A DNA stretch of 64,000 nt from Siniperca chuatsi. Taxonomy: Eukaryota > Chordata > Actinopteri > Centrarchiformes > Sinipercidae. The stretch's first letter is position 1. Every line of letters begins with the position of its first letter. The notes beneath the pieces are model-generated. The model searched no databases. It saw only the letters and a program-made list of their open reading frames with translations, and was not told the DNA's origin. Positions 26,705 to 37,777 of this stretch are shown piece by piece. The DNA lies in assembly GCF_020085105.1 (NCBI RefSeq), contig NC_058052.1:7673733-7737732 (forward strand). Reading direction: 5' to 3'. The translations under genes were made by a program, and so were the position numbers.

Positions 26705-26736
<32 letters not shown>
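26703..26736. repeat. GT microsatellite
   Basis: (GT)n run with one interruption, next to the decayed LINE remnant. Confidence 0.85.
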
Positions 26737-26839
26737 AGGTCATTCACTGTCCCTCAGGTTGTGGCATGTTGATATATATTAGGCAGCAAGATATGCGCTG
26801 CCTCCTTCTCCTAGTGATATTTTTTATTTTTTCTAGAGG

Positions 26840-27115
26840 TCATTTAGCTCTTTGAAATCTGAGAGTACAGAGTTGAACTTGAAAGTAAATGTTCCTTGTT
26901 TCATTGAATGTTGTACATTGTAGGAGGAAGTGCATCTCTGGCTCAGCCTCACGAGTCGAACAGTGACCACATATTCTGTTTTCTTTTGGTTGCCATGATT
27001 TGTTTGTGTCTTCCTTTTTCGATTGACTGTTTGTGGCCACTGAGCCTGTACTTGGTTAGGATCTGTCTCTGCTTTCTATCTCTGACAGTAGAGAGACATT
27101 CTGCCAATTCATAAT
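26840..27115 (-). mobile_element. Decayed retrotransposon polyprotein C-terminus
   Basis: Minus-strand frames 27040-26840 and the overlapping frame above it contain a cysteine/histidine motif of the type CGHCSTREAEPEMHFLLQC, preceded in another frame by DRKQRQILTKYRLSGH. This arrangement is familiar from the C-terminal end of fish non-LTR retrotransposon proteins. It has a frame change and stops, so it is a dead fragment. The exact family is uncertain. Confidence 0.5.
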
Positions 27116-27189
27116 CTCTTTTTAGGGCCAGATAACATTCTAATCTACTTTGGCTTTCTGATTGGTGTTTGGAAAGCAGTGCTGTTGTG

Positions 27190-27191
<2 letters not shown>

Positions 27192-27249
<58 letters not shown>
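27192..27249. repeat. CT microsatellite
   Basis: Uninterrupted (CT)n of about 29 units, flanked by AT-rich sequence. Confidence 0.95.
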
Positions 27250-27252
<3 letters not shown>

Positions 27253-27635
27253 GTGTGTGAAACTGTAGTAAGATACAGCTGTCAAGAAATGTAACCATAA
27301 ACCAGCACAAAAATGAAAATTACCAACAGAAACCACCATGTTCTGAATAGACACAAAAACTAACAAAAAGTAACATTTGCATTTCGGAACACAAAACAGC
27401 AAACTTAACAAACTACTCAGTCTGGCACTAGGCATGATAGGAAATGTGGGCAGTCACTACAATTTTTCTAACCTACAGTACATTATAAACTGGGGAGCCA
27501 GAGAGCAGCACACACTGCTCTGCCTAGGTTGCAAAATGTAGATAAACATATTTATTCAGTTCCTTTTCATTGGGCAAAAACCTCGCGTTTAAGGGTGTAT
27601 TGTCGAAAAAATACACTTGAAGTGTAAATAAATGC

Positions 27636-28050
27636 TTCAGGTCGTGGTTGGGCTGTATTCACACCAAATCAGGCGGAATTCACACCAAAGGAAGCTTCTG
27701 GGTATCACTATTTCTCAGCATAGTCTGCAAGCCAGATGCAGATGTCGAAGCTGCGTACACGAAATCAACCAAGGACACAAATGCTATTGTTTGGTCCATG
27801 AACTCGCCTGGATAGCGCCTGGTTTCAGTGATATGTCAGGTTGACTGTGAAGCAGTTTGACCAGTCTGATTGCCAGCTAACATGATTGGCCACCGCAGTG
27901 TGACGTCAGGATGCGTTTCTCCAAAAGTTGATTCTCTTTCAATTTTTCGCCGCAGGGCTGCTGTGTTTTTCCCCCGGCATCCCCTGTGGTCCCAACCGCT
28001 GCAGCCTAAACGCAGTACCCCCATTCAAATTAATGGGAGGACTGGCGTTT
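27636..28050. repeat. Unclassified interspersed repeat, moderately GC-rich
   Basis: The block contains AATTCACACCAAA, TGCGTTTCTCCAAAAGTTGATTC, TTTTTCGCCGCAG and CGCAGTACCCCCATTCA…AATGGGAGGACTGGCG. I recall similar blocks from teleost repeats. No inverted ends or coding frame define its limits. Confidence 0.4.
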
Positions 28051-28603
28051 GAACCCCATACTTCTGGCACCCTTGCCCCCTGAGATGCAATTACTATAGC
28101 ATTATATTCACTGTACTGTGAATCAGTTCTATAATGCATTTTTAAGTGGCTTCTCACTGTCACAAACATCAGCACTTCGACAACACAAAGCTCTACATTT
28201 TCCCAAGTACCACCGCTCGCACATCTACACATAATTCAATATCATTATGCCTTTACTGATCCAGTCATGCTGCAGTGGTTACCAAGTACATTTCCGTCTG
28301 TCTCTTGGGAACAAGCTGCTGTAGAGCTCCAGAGTAGAGATAATAACCAGGGCCCGTCAGTTTGTTCAATCATTAGAACCACTTTTATGCACGACCACAC
28401 TGCTGCACGTGAAACAAAAAAATGGTAATATGTTGACTTTTTCATTTTTGCCTTCTGCTGCAATTCTGGTCGTAATTCTTTATTGGAAATTAAAAGCACA
28501 ACCCTTATCTCAAATGGAAATGCAAAGTCCTGCACCAGAAAAAAGCCAGAGCAAGGGAGTGAATCATTTCCAAGCTGTTACAGAGATCAGCGCAGAGTAG
28601 GAT

Positions 28604-29178
28604 TTAAAGAAATAGTTCAACATTTTAGGAAATACGCTTAGTCCCTTCCTTTTGCTGAGAGTTAAAAGAGAAAATTGATATTGTCATAGCTCGCACAGCC
28701 AATAATAGGCAGTAGCTAGCAGATTAGCTCGCTAGCAATAGTGCTTGCTTGGCTTGTCTGGTAGTTTATAGCAGTCTGTCAAGTCTCCCCTGGAAACGGG
28801 GAAACTGCCAGTCTGCCTCTGCAAAGGCAACTAAATCCACCCACCAGCACCTCTAAGGTTAAATAATTAACACATTATATCTTGTTTGTTTAACTGTGCA
28901 AAAAACAAAATGTAAAAGCGACGAGTTGTGGTTTTAAGAGGCGTTACCTGCTGGTCGTTTTTGCACTTCAGATTAAACAAATAAGATATAATCATGTTAA
29001 TTAGTGAACTTTAGAGGTTCAGGTTCAGGTAGAGGTTCTACCTGTTTCTGGTCTTTATGCTGAACTGAGTTTATTGCCTGTTAGCTAGCTTCATATTTAG
29101 TGTACAGATGGTATTGATCTTCTTATTTAACTCTCTGTAAGAAAGTGCATTTCCCAAAATGTTGCACTATTACTTAAA
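28604..29178 (+). repeat. Teleost interspersed repeat G, full-length-like copy
   Basis: The ends form an inverted pair: TTTAAAGAAATAGTTCAACATTTTAGG on the left and CATTTCCCAAAATGTTGCACTATTACTTAAA on the right. The middle contains AGCTAGCAGATTAGC, CTGGAAACGGGGAAAC and CACCAGCACCTCTAAGG. Partial copies occur at about 15329-15478, 34436-34737 and 41040-41359. No protein is encoded. Confidence 0.7.
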
Positions 29179-29185
29179 AGTTTTT

Positions 29186-32055
29186 GACACCTGTAATTTA
29201 TAGAACTGAAAATTTGGCCTTTTTTATATTGAATACCGGCCTAATCTTCTGGGTTTAGGTTTGGGATTAAGTTTTTTAAAATATGTTAAAATTAAATTTA
29301 ATTTAATTGTTTACCAACTGTGACTCTGGCTTTACTCATCAAATTACCCAAATAATGACACAGGTAAGACTTGCTGGCAGTGATGACCCTGATGAGCTCC
29401 AGAAGTCCTTTACAGATCCTGATTGATTTCTCTCAAACACCATAGAGCGCCATCACATCTGAAGTGGCACTGTAAGAGCCTCCGGACTTACATCTAGACC
29501 ACATTCATTGCTATAGCAGCTGGCACCTGGTCTTTTTTAAAATGTTAAATAGAAAAAATGCATGTGCCAAAACCAGATTCTCTCAAATGGTTGTGTCATG
29601 TAATCCCTGCTGTCACTGAGGGATTAACAGAGAGGAGAATATGAATTTGAAGTTGAGGACAGGGGATGGTGCAGCTCTAATGCACTGCTGTATACGGTGC
29701 GTGCATGAGTTAAAGGAAAGTGTGCTTTAATCTTCTCATATCTGTTTTCACCCTTTTGTAGCAGCTAAAACGCTTGTGCATTTTAAGGCTTGCTGTTTGA
29801 TTTAAACGGTTTAATTTCATGAAGCTAAAATTGGATAGTGATTGTCATTGTCATTATCACACTTTGTGTTCAGCGATGGAGACATTTATTGTTACATGTC
29901 ACCGTTCTTCCACACTGTCATTGCAAAGTGTATTTGAGAATTTGCCAAAGGAGCTCTACTGTCTGTCTGAGGAATAAAAGTGTGTGGATGTCCTGCAGCG
30001 TCTTTGTCTTTGACATGTAAAAGTTGCAACAAGTTATGTGGTTGTTGAATCAACCAGGAAACAATATCTAATTTCCAATTTTCTTATAATGACTGAGAAC
30101 TAGAGATGAATTTGGCACATGCAAATGATGTGCACATGTGCATGGTTAGACTGTGGTGAGACAATGTCAGGAATTTTCCTCTAAACTAGTTAAATCATTT
30201 TGGTCTAATGTTTCACGAGACCCAAGTCAAATTCCATACAGCTACAAGGGCAGCCAGACTCAAAGTGTAATCACAGTGAGTCACAGATTGGTGGCCCAAT
30301 TCTGCTGCAGCAAAAAGCAAATTAATTATGGCGGGCAATGATGTCAGCTGAATTCAAGAAATAATCTTTTAAAGGGATTCAGAGCAGCCGACGCACGATT
30401 AATACGTTAACGTTTGTGGTGCATCTTTATCGAGTTATGAATAATTCATTACAGGAAACCATATCTTGCTCTCGCAGTAATTGGATGAGATAGATGTGCG
30501 TGTATATGTGAGTAAGTATTACTGTAGAGCGTGTCACAAATGTAAACTGGAACATGTGTTAACATGAAATAGTGAGAGACACATAAAACGTTTACCATTG
30601 ACACTGAGGTCTAAAATTCTCAGAGCAGTAGAGGTATTCTTGGATGCTTCAGATCTATTTCTCCCCCTGGAGATTTCTCTCCTCCAGTGGAGGCACCGAT
30701 CCAAAAGGGTTTTGTTGTCAGGCTGGTGTCTGGTATTGCACCCAGTGTTTTCGAGCTTGGCCAATGTTATCAAGCGCTGCCAGAGGGATGCAGAGGTAAT
30801 TTCCAAATGCAACATATTTAAAGCTGCACTAATCAGTATTTTCATATAGACAATTGATCAAATGATTATGTGTAATGTGAAATGGGTTGCTTGTAGTAAT
30901 TAACCCACGGAGAATTATTACCAGAAAAGTACAAATAAAGAATGAAATAAATAAAAATGTAAATCATTTGTGTACTTTGGAGAAAATAAGGCTCTGCATA
31001 CCTACCACCTACTATAAAATTCAAAATATAACATCACACTGTGCCATAAACAATTCTTCAACTACGTTTTCTCCCACTTTGAAATAAAACAATTCATATG
31101 TAAGCATGGTTAAAAAATGATTCAGAAAATAATCAGAATCACTAATGTAAAAGTGTTCAATTTTTCACAGCCATAGTCCGAGAGTTTGTTGGTTTGTTCT
31201 CAAATGTTTGTGTAGTTGACAGTATCTGTGTGTGCACATCCCCAGCTTTATTCCCCTAACTTCATGTTATGTGTTTTCAGTGGCCTTGAGATACATTTGT
31301 GTTTCAAAGTGATGGAATAGATTGTACTTGTTTTTTCCCCCACACAGACTCCTGACCTACATCTCTCTTCACAGACATAGTTTGAAGCTGTTGTGTCAGT
31401 GCAGCAGCACTTGCTTTTGTGCACGTCTCTCTCTCTTTTGTTGAGCTCTCTTTTGAGCACTGACATTCGCCCCTTCCTCTCAGACGTTTTTTCACCTTTC
31501 TCTCTGATGTGACTGACATCTCTGGAGTTTTTTAGTACAACACTGCAAAAAGGTTTGAAGTCAGTACAGAATACAACACACACCTCCTCCTGCACAAATG
31601 CAGACGGTGACTGACTCACGTACCAGTGCATGCCAAAAGTGTCATAGAGTTAGTTTTATCTTTGTTGTTACTTGTTTTTGCAGATGCACTCATGGATCTT
31701 ATGTGCTTGTGCATTCAACACACACTCACCCAGTGGGACCTGTCTGTGTCAGCTGTCTTTTTTCTGCTCAACTCGATCACCTCACCTCACTGCTGGGTAA
31801 TCTCATGCCAGTCAAGTGCTGCTTTCCAAATCTGCCATAAGAAAAAGAGGGTTTGTATTTATCTCAGGCCAACTTCTCTGCCGTGGTGATCATTATACAC
31901 ACAGCTTTGCCGACAATGTCCCCTCACCTCACTCTGAAACATGCACTGCAAGCAACCCTCAGTGTCATCTTTAATGCCCTTTGCTGTCACGGTGAGAAAT
32001 GCTGATTCATAAACAACTGGTGGTCCTCCTCATCACATTAATTGGATTGATGTGC
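29186..32055. other. Non-coding, mostly unassigned
   Basis: No exon was recognised. A fragment beginning TTTAAAGCTGCACTAATCAGTATTTTC at about 30818 and running to about 30930 resembles the block nested in the intron 12 hAT copy of kmo. The stretch at 30360-30500 (GTTATGAATAATTCATTACAGG) is non-repetitive and could be regulatory. Confidence 0.35.
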
Positions 32056-32058
32056 CCA

Positions 32059-32088
32059 ACACACACACACACACACGCGCGCGCACAC
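32059..32088. repeat. AC/GC alternating purine-pyrimidine microsatellite
   Basis: (AC)n passing into (GC)n and back to (AC), a tract of strictly alternating purines and pyrimidines. Confidence 0.85.
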
Positions 32089-32159
32089 ATCTGCACAAAA
32101 TTATAATAAGCATCGCTTCATGACTTAATTTACCAAAAGTAATTTGTGAATTCAAAAGC

Positions 32160-32410
32160 ATGAGTGGTGGGTGGTTTTAGCAGAGGCCAAACTCCCATCC
32201 TGGGAGTCTGGAGGAGGCTCCCCTGAGAAATTGGGGCTATTTAAAACCAATTTATTGCAATTTCACAATTGATTTGCATAATTAATGTCCATCTGAATTG
32301 CTTTCCGTCCTGCAGGTCAGGCAATCAAAACACCCCAGTCATTATGTTAAATGTGGTAATTTGTGTCTAAAGCTCATCTAGCAGCTGCTCTTCACCCTGC
32401 TCAAGGCAAC
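32160..32410. promoter_or_regulatory. Candidate conserved non-coding element
   Basis: Non-repetitive sequence with a POU-type octamer ATTTGCAT (32272-32279) overlapping a homeodomain-type TAATTA (32279-32284), preceded by an AT-rich TTTAAAACCAATTTATTGC stretch. It sits in the long gene-free region. Conservation cannot be tested here, so this is a compositional guess. Confidence 0.25.
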
Positions 32411-34435
32411 TTACTAAACATGACTCCATTTGCAGACACAGCAACATATATATTAACATGAATTTTGAGGAAACATTGCAAAAGTATGTTATAATAAGCT
32501 ATTGCGCCAGGTTATTGCTCCATTAGCTTATGGTATGCTTTGGTACATAAGTATAAGTCATGGGATTAGCACTGAGCTGGACTGGAGTGGCTGGTTGCCC
32601 ATTTTGCAGGCAGCGTTGGACAATTTACTTGAAAAATGTAATCAATTACTCAATACGTTGCTCAGTGAAAAAGTCATTACATTTCTTTAATTACTGAAAA
32701 GCAATAGTAATTTGTTTCATTCCTCATTATTACTTTCGTCACTCAGTCCAGCTCCGTCAAAGGTTCCTTTAAACAACTCCAAAGCCTCCATACCCAGATG
32801 TCACATCTTCTGTATTCGAAAGATGTAGAAATAGAAAACCTTTTAAGAAACAGCCAGCCTACGTTAAGTATTTACTAACCATCAACATCTATCTTAACAT
32901 TAGCCCCGATGACTGCACACAGCAATCCATCAGCTCCAGCAGTCCCTTTCTCACAGTGAGGCTACTGGGTTCACATTTCCTCCAACTATGAACAAAACCA
33001 GGTGATTCCTGAATGTAGGCTTATCCTTTTTTGGTAGAACTTAACAGCCTCCCCACACCTCCAGCCCCTGCGCTAAGCTAACATGTCCCAGACCGGTCTG
33101 TCCACTGAACACGGAGAGCCCAAACTGAAATCAACCTTCCATCAAACTCCTGGTAAAACAGCCGACACTGGGATTAGTACCTGTGATGTAATTCCTGAAT
33201 TTCAAATCATAATCCCTAACACTATTTGTTAAGAAGGAAGCAGATGACTGAAAATCATAGTGAAAGGGGAAGTGGAGCTCTAAAAGTCAGGCAAATGTCA
33301 GACAGCGACTGGAGCAGGACAGGTATTGACACAGACGCTGCTCATAGAATATCTCATTACTTGTATTGATGTTTTGGCGTAAATGTACACTCTATATTGA
33401 ATATTAGCATGTAACACCTTTAATGTGTGGTACTTGAGTTTAATTGTGCTGACAGTGTGGATTGATTGCGGACTGATGTCATGAAATTAACTCTGATGCA
33501 GAGAAACACTGACAGAAACACAGCAAAATATCACGCATACCTACAGCATCGACGAATCACAGAATGGGGGGTACAGTGAGGCAGCCGCTTGCCTTTGGCC
33601 AATGCAGTAAAGTTCCCTCTAACAACCAGAATGGACACCGGTCTGCCATTTGATATGACAGTGTTGCCCCAGTGGTGAAGTTGATGATAGATGATGAAAA
33701 GAACTTCAGACTTCCATTCTCACTCAGTAGACCCCCGCAGGGCCTGAAAACATATACTTATACATGTGGGGGTGAAACCAGATAACATAGTCAGAGGATG
33801 GTGGCCATCTGATCCTCCCTGAATCATCATCACTGTTCAGCCAGGTTTAAGCTGGACGGAGGTCAGATGGAGGGTTGTTTGCTGCAGAGCCCATCTAACA
33901 ATTTACTTCATCTCTTGCCCTCAATAGAAAATCGTTATTATTATTAAAAGTCACTTACTTATTGGAGATTTTTCAAGTTATACACCGAGGCTTAAAATGA
34001 CTATGAAGGAAGGGTCAAATGACTCCACTGTCAACATCTAGATGAGTGCACAAACGTTCATTTGCATAGTGACCAAGATAATTTGAATGTAGGAAAACAC
34101 TGCATTTCTGCAGTGACTCTGGTTCAATGACAATGTAGCACTATACTCTCATTTTACACTAATTCAATATTCAACCGTTCGAGAAACAAATATAAAGGAA
34201 ATGCAAGACAGCCTGACAAACTATACTGTTGAGTGTAATGAATTACAGGAATGAGCCCAAACACTGTGATATCCCTTACCTCCATCTGAGCCAGGAGAGT
34301 GCACAGAGAGACGAATCCTCACAGTTAAACAGTCAGTCAGATAACCACGTGGGTAAACAAATGCTGACAATGTGTCATTCTGAAAAGACCACTCTGTGTC
34401 CTTTATAAAGGACGCTTTGAAACGCCACCATATAC
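32411..34435. other. Non-coding, unassigned
   Basis: No exon or well-bounded repeat was recognised. A stretch near 32590-32700 (GGACAATTTACTTGAAAAATGTAATCAATTAC) resembles a common fish repeat end, but its limits could not be set. Confidence 0.35.
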
Positions 34436-34737
34436 ATCACTTTGGATAGAGCCAGACTAACTGTTTCCCTGTTTCCAGTCTTATGCTAAGCTTAGCTAAT
34501 TGGCAGCTGGATGTAGCCTTACATTTACCAGAGAAATATAAGAGTGGCAGTATTAGCTCAGTTTTCCGTAAAGACTGAAAGCAGGAGCAAACAGCTAGCC
34601 CTTCTCACTCCAATTCACTTCGCTCGCTATTTAACACATTGTATCTTGTTTGTTTAATCCATACACAAATTGTGATGTAAAAACAAAAAGGTGTGGTTTT
34701 ACGGGGAGTTACGTGCTGGAATTATTTCTTGGCCAGA
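34436..34737 (-). repeat. Interspersed repeat G, partial copy
   Basis: Shares GCTAAGCTTAGCTAATTGGC, ATCTTGTTTGTTTAATCCATAC and GTGTGGTTTTACGGGGAGTTA with other copies of family G. It lacks both outer ends. Confidence 0.6.
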
Positions 34738-36020
34738 TGCAGTGATTCAAAGCAAAATATTGAAAAATAGAGCAATGCTTCAAATTATTTTCATGATTTC
34801 CACAGTTATTGCTGATATGGGATTAAAAAGACACGTTTGCAAATCATGTACGTATTTTCTGCATGGCACCTCTCGTAATCAAACTTCAAAGAGACAAATT
34901 AATTAGGTGCTGCTGTGGTGATGAATGAGAACGTCAGTATGCCAGTCACACCAACTTTGCAACATGAGTGAATATGTCTGTTATCATATCCTGCAGGAAG
35001 CCTGAGTCTGTGCCATCTGTGTTATTAAAGGCCTCAAAGCTAATTGAAATGTATTGCTTTTATCATTATTTCTCACCGGAAAACATGAACGCCTACTCCC
35101 GCTCCAGTAACCTTGATCCATGAGTGTGTGTGCTGTGTTTGTGCATTATGTGGGTCATCACTTCGATTGATTCAAAAGAAAGACACTGGTCAGATTACTG
35201 AAATGCCAACATGGCTAAGTCTTTATGAATATTTATATTGTGGGTAATCTTGTGTTTCCTCAAACCGATCTCTTTGTCTCTGTTTGTATCGGCCTGAGAA
35301 AATAATATTCCCTCTCCGACTCCATATCTCCAGCCGCCTCAGCAGTGCACTTTATATTATTGTGAACACCAAAAAGACATGAGGGACAGACACGGTCTTT
35401 CAAGTAAGACTGCTCTTAATATGTCAGCTGAGTGACACAGATGACTACAGCGATACCATAATTGCTAGCTGGTTTTGATGATGCAAAGTGGAAGTAGATC
35501 AGTGTGAATCCCATGAAATGCCTGAAATGTAGAGAAATGGGTTTTTGGCTGTAAGGACACGCTGCAGACTTCCAGATAGGCTTAAAAAGTTATTGTAAAA
35601 TAAAGTTCACATGCAATAATGTGCAGCTCAGTTTTACTGGAAGCCCTATATTCAAATGAAACTCATTTAAGAAGTAAAATCTGAAACAAAAACTCCATCA
35701 GTCCACAGGGTCAGTCACTAATTCAGTATCAATAAGATCATAACGTTAATACCTGATGCTTGATGTAAATTGTGTTTTAATTGTGTCCTGTTTAAATGTG
35801 TGCTGTCAGAATATCATTGAATGAGAACACTATGAGTGGTAGTACAGGGCAGATGCCAGACTTGACTGTGTGAATGGGTCAAACTTCCCCACACAAAAGC
35901 AAGTCTTATGAGTCAAATAATAAAAAATCATCGTCGATCTCTTGTACTCACTTTATAAACAATGTGTCCTTAGACATTCATCAGATAAAAGTTTTAACCA
36001 CACTAGCGGTGTGGTTCTAG
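34738..36020. other. Non-coding, unassigned
   Basis: No exon was recognised. The stretch 35025-35110 is non-repetitive and rich in TAATT and TTATCATTATT motifs. Confidence 0.35.
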
Positions 36021-36514
36021 AAATGGCAATGTCAATCTGTTGGGCTGTCAGTCTGTCCACCACCTGGGTCCAGACTAAAATATCTCTTTTGTATGGGCAT
36101 TCATGGTTTCCTTGGATCAAAGCAAACTGACTTTGGTGATCCCTTGACTTTACCTCTAGGTTTACATTTGTGATTTTGAGCAAAATGTCTTGGCAACTTT
36201 TGGATTGATTGCCATGAAGTTTGGTGCAGACATTCATGCTCTTGTCAGGATGAATTGTAATAACTTGATCCTTTAACTTCTCCTCCAGCACTATCTTCAG
36301 GTCAAAATTGTAATTTCTCCAATACTTTGGTTTATAAGCAAAAAGCTGCAAAACTAATGACATTCCCATCAGCCTCATCTGTACTTTAGGCAAACATTTG
36401 CTAATTAGCAAATGTTAGCCTGCTGACAAGCCACACTAAGATAGTGAACATGGTAAACATTATAGCTGCTAAACACCAGCATGTAAGCATTGTCATTGTG
36501 AGCATGTTAGCATG
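36021..36514 (+). repeat. Teleost interspersed repeat F, copy 2
   Basis: Aligns with 13205-13905 through GTCTGTCCACCAC, TTTTGAGCAAAATGTCTTGG, ATTGATTGCCATGAAG, CTCCAATACTTTGG and the GTTAGCAT-rich tail. It lacks the 187-bp insertion present in copy 1. The long minus-strand open frame over it is incidental. Confidence 0.65.
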
Positions 36515-36633
36515 GGTTGAATCATTATTTTATTATACCAACTGACCAAACAGTGACAAAAAAGTGACATTTCTAATAATAAAAATGTCATGGATTATTT
36601 CCTTAAATAATGGTTAAGAAGCCCACAACTTAA

Positions 36634-36992
36634 AGGTCCAGTGTGTAGAATTTAGTGGCATCTAGCGGTGAAATTGCAGATGGCAACCATTTGAATACTG
36701 CTCGCCTCACCCTCCCTTTCCAAGTGTGTAGGAATAAATATGGTGGCCGTGAAACTCGTCACGGCCCTATCTAGAGCCAGTGTTTGGTTTGTCCATTCTG
36801 GGCTACTGTAGAAACATGGCAGTGCAACATGGAAGGGGACCTGCTCCCTGTGTAGATAAAAACGGCTTATTCTATGGTAATGAAAACACAATGATTCTTA
36901 TTTCAGGTGATTATACACTAATGAAAACATACCTATAAATATTATATTCCATTTCTTCCATTAGCTCCTCCTAAATGTTACACACTGGACCT
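36634..36992. mobile_element. 359-bp MITE with TTAA target, upstream member of an abutting pair
   Basis: Inverted termini AGGTCCAGTGTGTA (from 36634) and TACACACTGGACCT (to 36992) are flanked by TTAA at 36630-36633 and 36993-36996, as in piggyBac-type insertion. The interior is non-coding. Confidence 0.75.
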
Positions 36993-36996
36993 TTAA

Positions 36997-37773
36997 AGTG
37001 GTCATATTATGCTTTTTGGCTTATTCCCTTTCCTTATTGTGTTATATATCTTTTTTTGTGCATGTAACAGGTTTGCAAAGTGAAAAAGCCTAAAGTCCAC
37101 CCCAAAGAGAGTTACCCTCTCCCACAGAAAACACTGCTCCTGAACAGCCTGAAAACAGCTCGATTGTAGTCCAGCCTTTACTTCCGTAACGTATCTACGT
37201 CACTATGTAACACTCGTCATAATGCAAGAATTGAGCAGTTTCTACAAGTACACCTAAATATGAAATTAAAATAATGTTAGACACCCTCCAGGCATTCAAT
37301 GGGCATACAGCTGTTACAGTGATGTAGAGACAGTACACACGTAAAGCAGTAAAATGTTACCTATGAAAGATAAATTAGTTACAAATTAATAACTTTGACC
37401 TCTCTGAAACATCTTGCTCCAGTCTCAGTTGTGAAGCTGGTTCGGGTTGTTCCATAGTTACCGGCTAAAGCAACTTTGTTTTGGATCACACTACCTTGCT
37501 CATCAGGACCTGTCCTACTCTGCTTCTGATTGGCTAGTAGTCTTTACCTAGGTACTGCGCATGTGCAACTCCCTACAAAGATCAAATAGAAGTGAGATGC
37601 CTCACTCTGTAGCTAAAACGGAGCGTTCAAGACACAGGGTTAAAAGAGGTGCTGCAGCAATGTGCTGTATGAGAAAAAATATGGTGTTTTTTGAAAATTA
37701 AATCATGTAAACCTATTCTGGTACAACCCCAAAATAAAATTATGAACCTGAAAATGAGCATAATATGACCACT
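36997..37773. mobile_element. 777-bp MITE with TTAA target, downstream member of an abutting pair
   Basis: Inverted termini AGTGGTCATATTATGC (from 36997) and GCATAATATGACCACT (to 37773) are flanked by TTAA at 36993-36996 and 37774-37777. Its left TTAA is also the right TTAA of the preceding MITE. No transposase frame. Confidence 0.8.
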
Positions 37774-37777
37774 TTAA

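Noticed and set aside
27145..27435. Arg/Glu-rich minus-strand frame
   Set aside because: The Arg-Glu run is the translation of the CT microsatellite.
35953..36411. 152-codon minus-strand open frame, the longest in the window
   Set aside because: It runs antisense over repeat F copy 2 and has no domain resemblance; the frame is not kept in copy 1.
36652..36891. Minus-strand open frame near 36.8 kb
   Set aside because: Falls entirely inside the TTAA-flanked MITE, so it is incidental.
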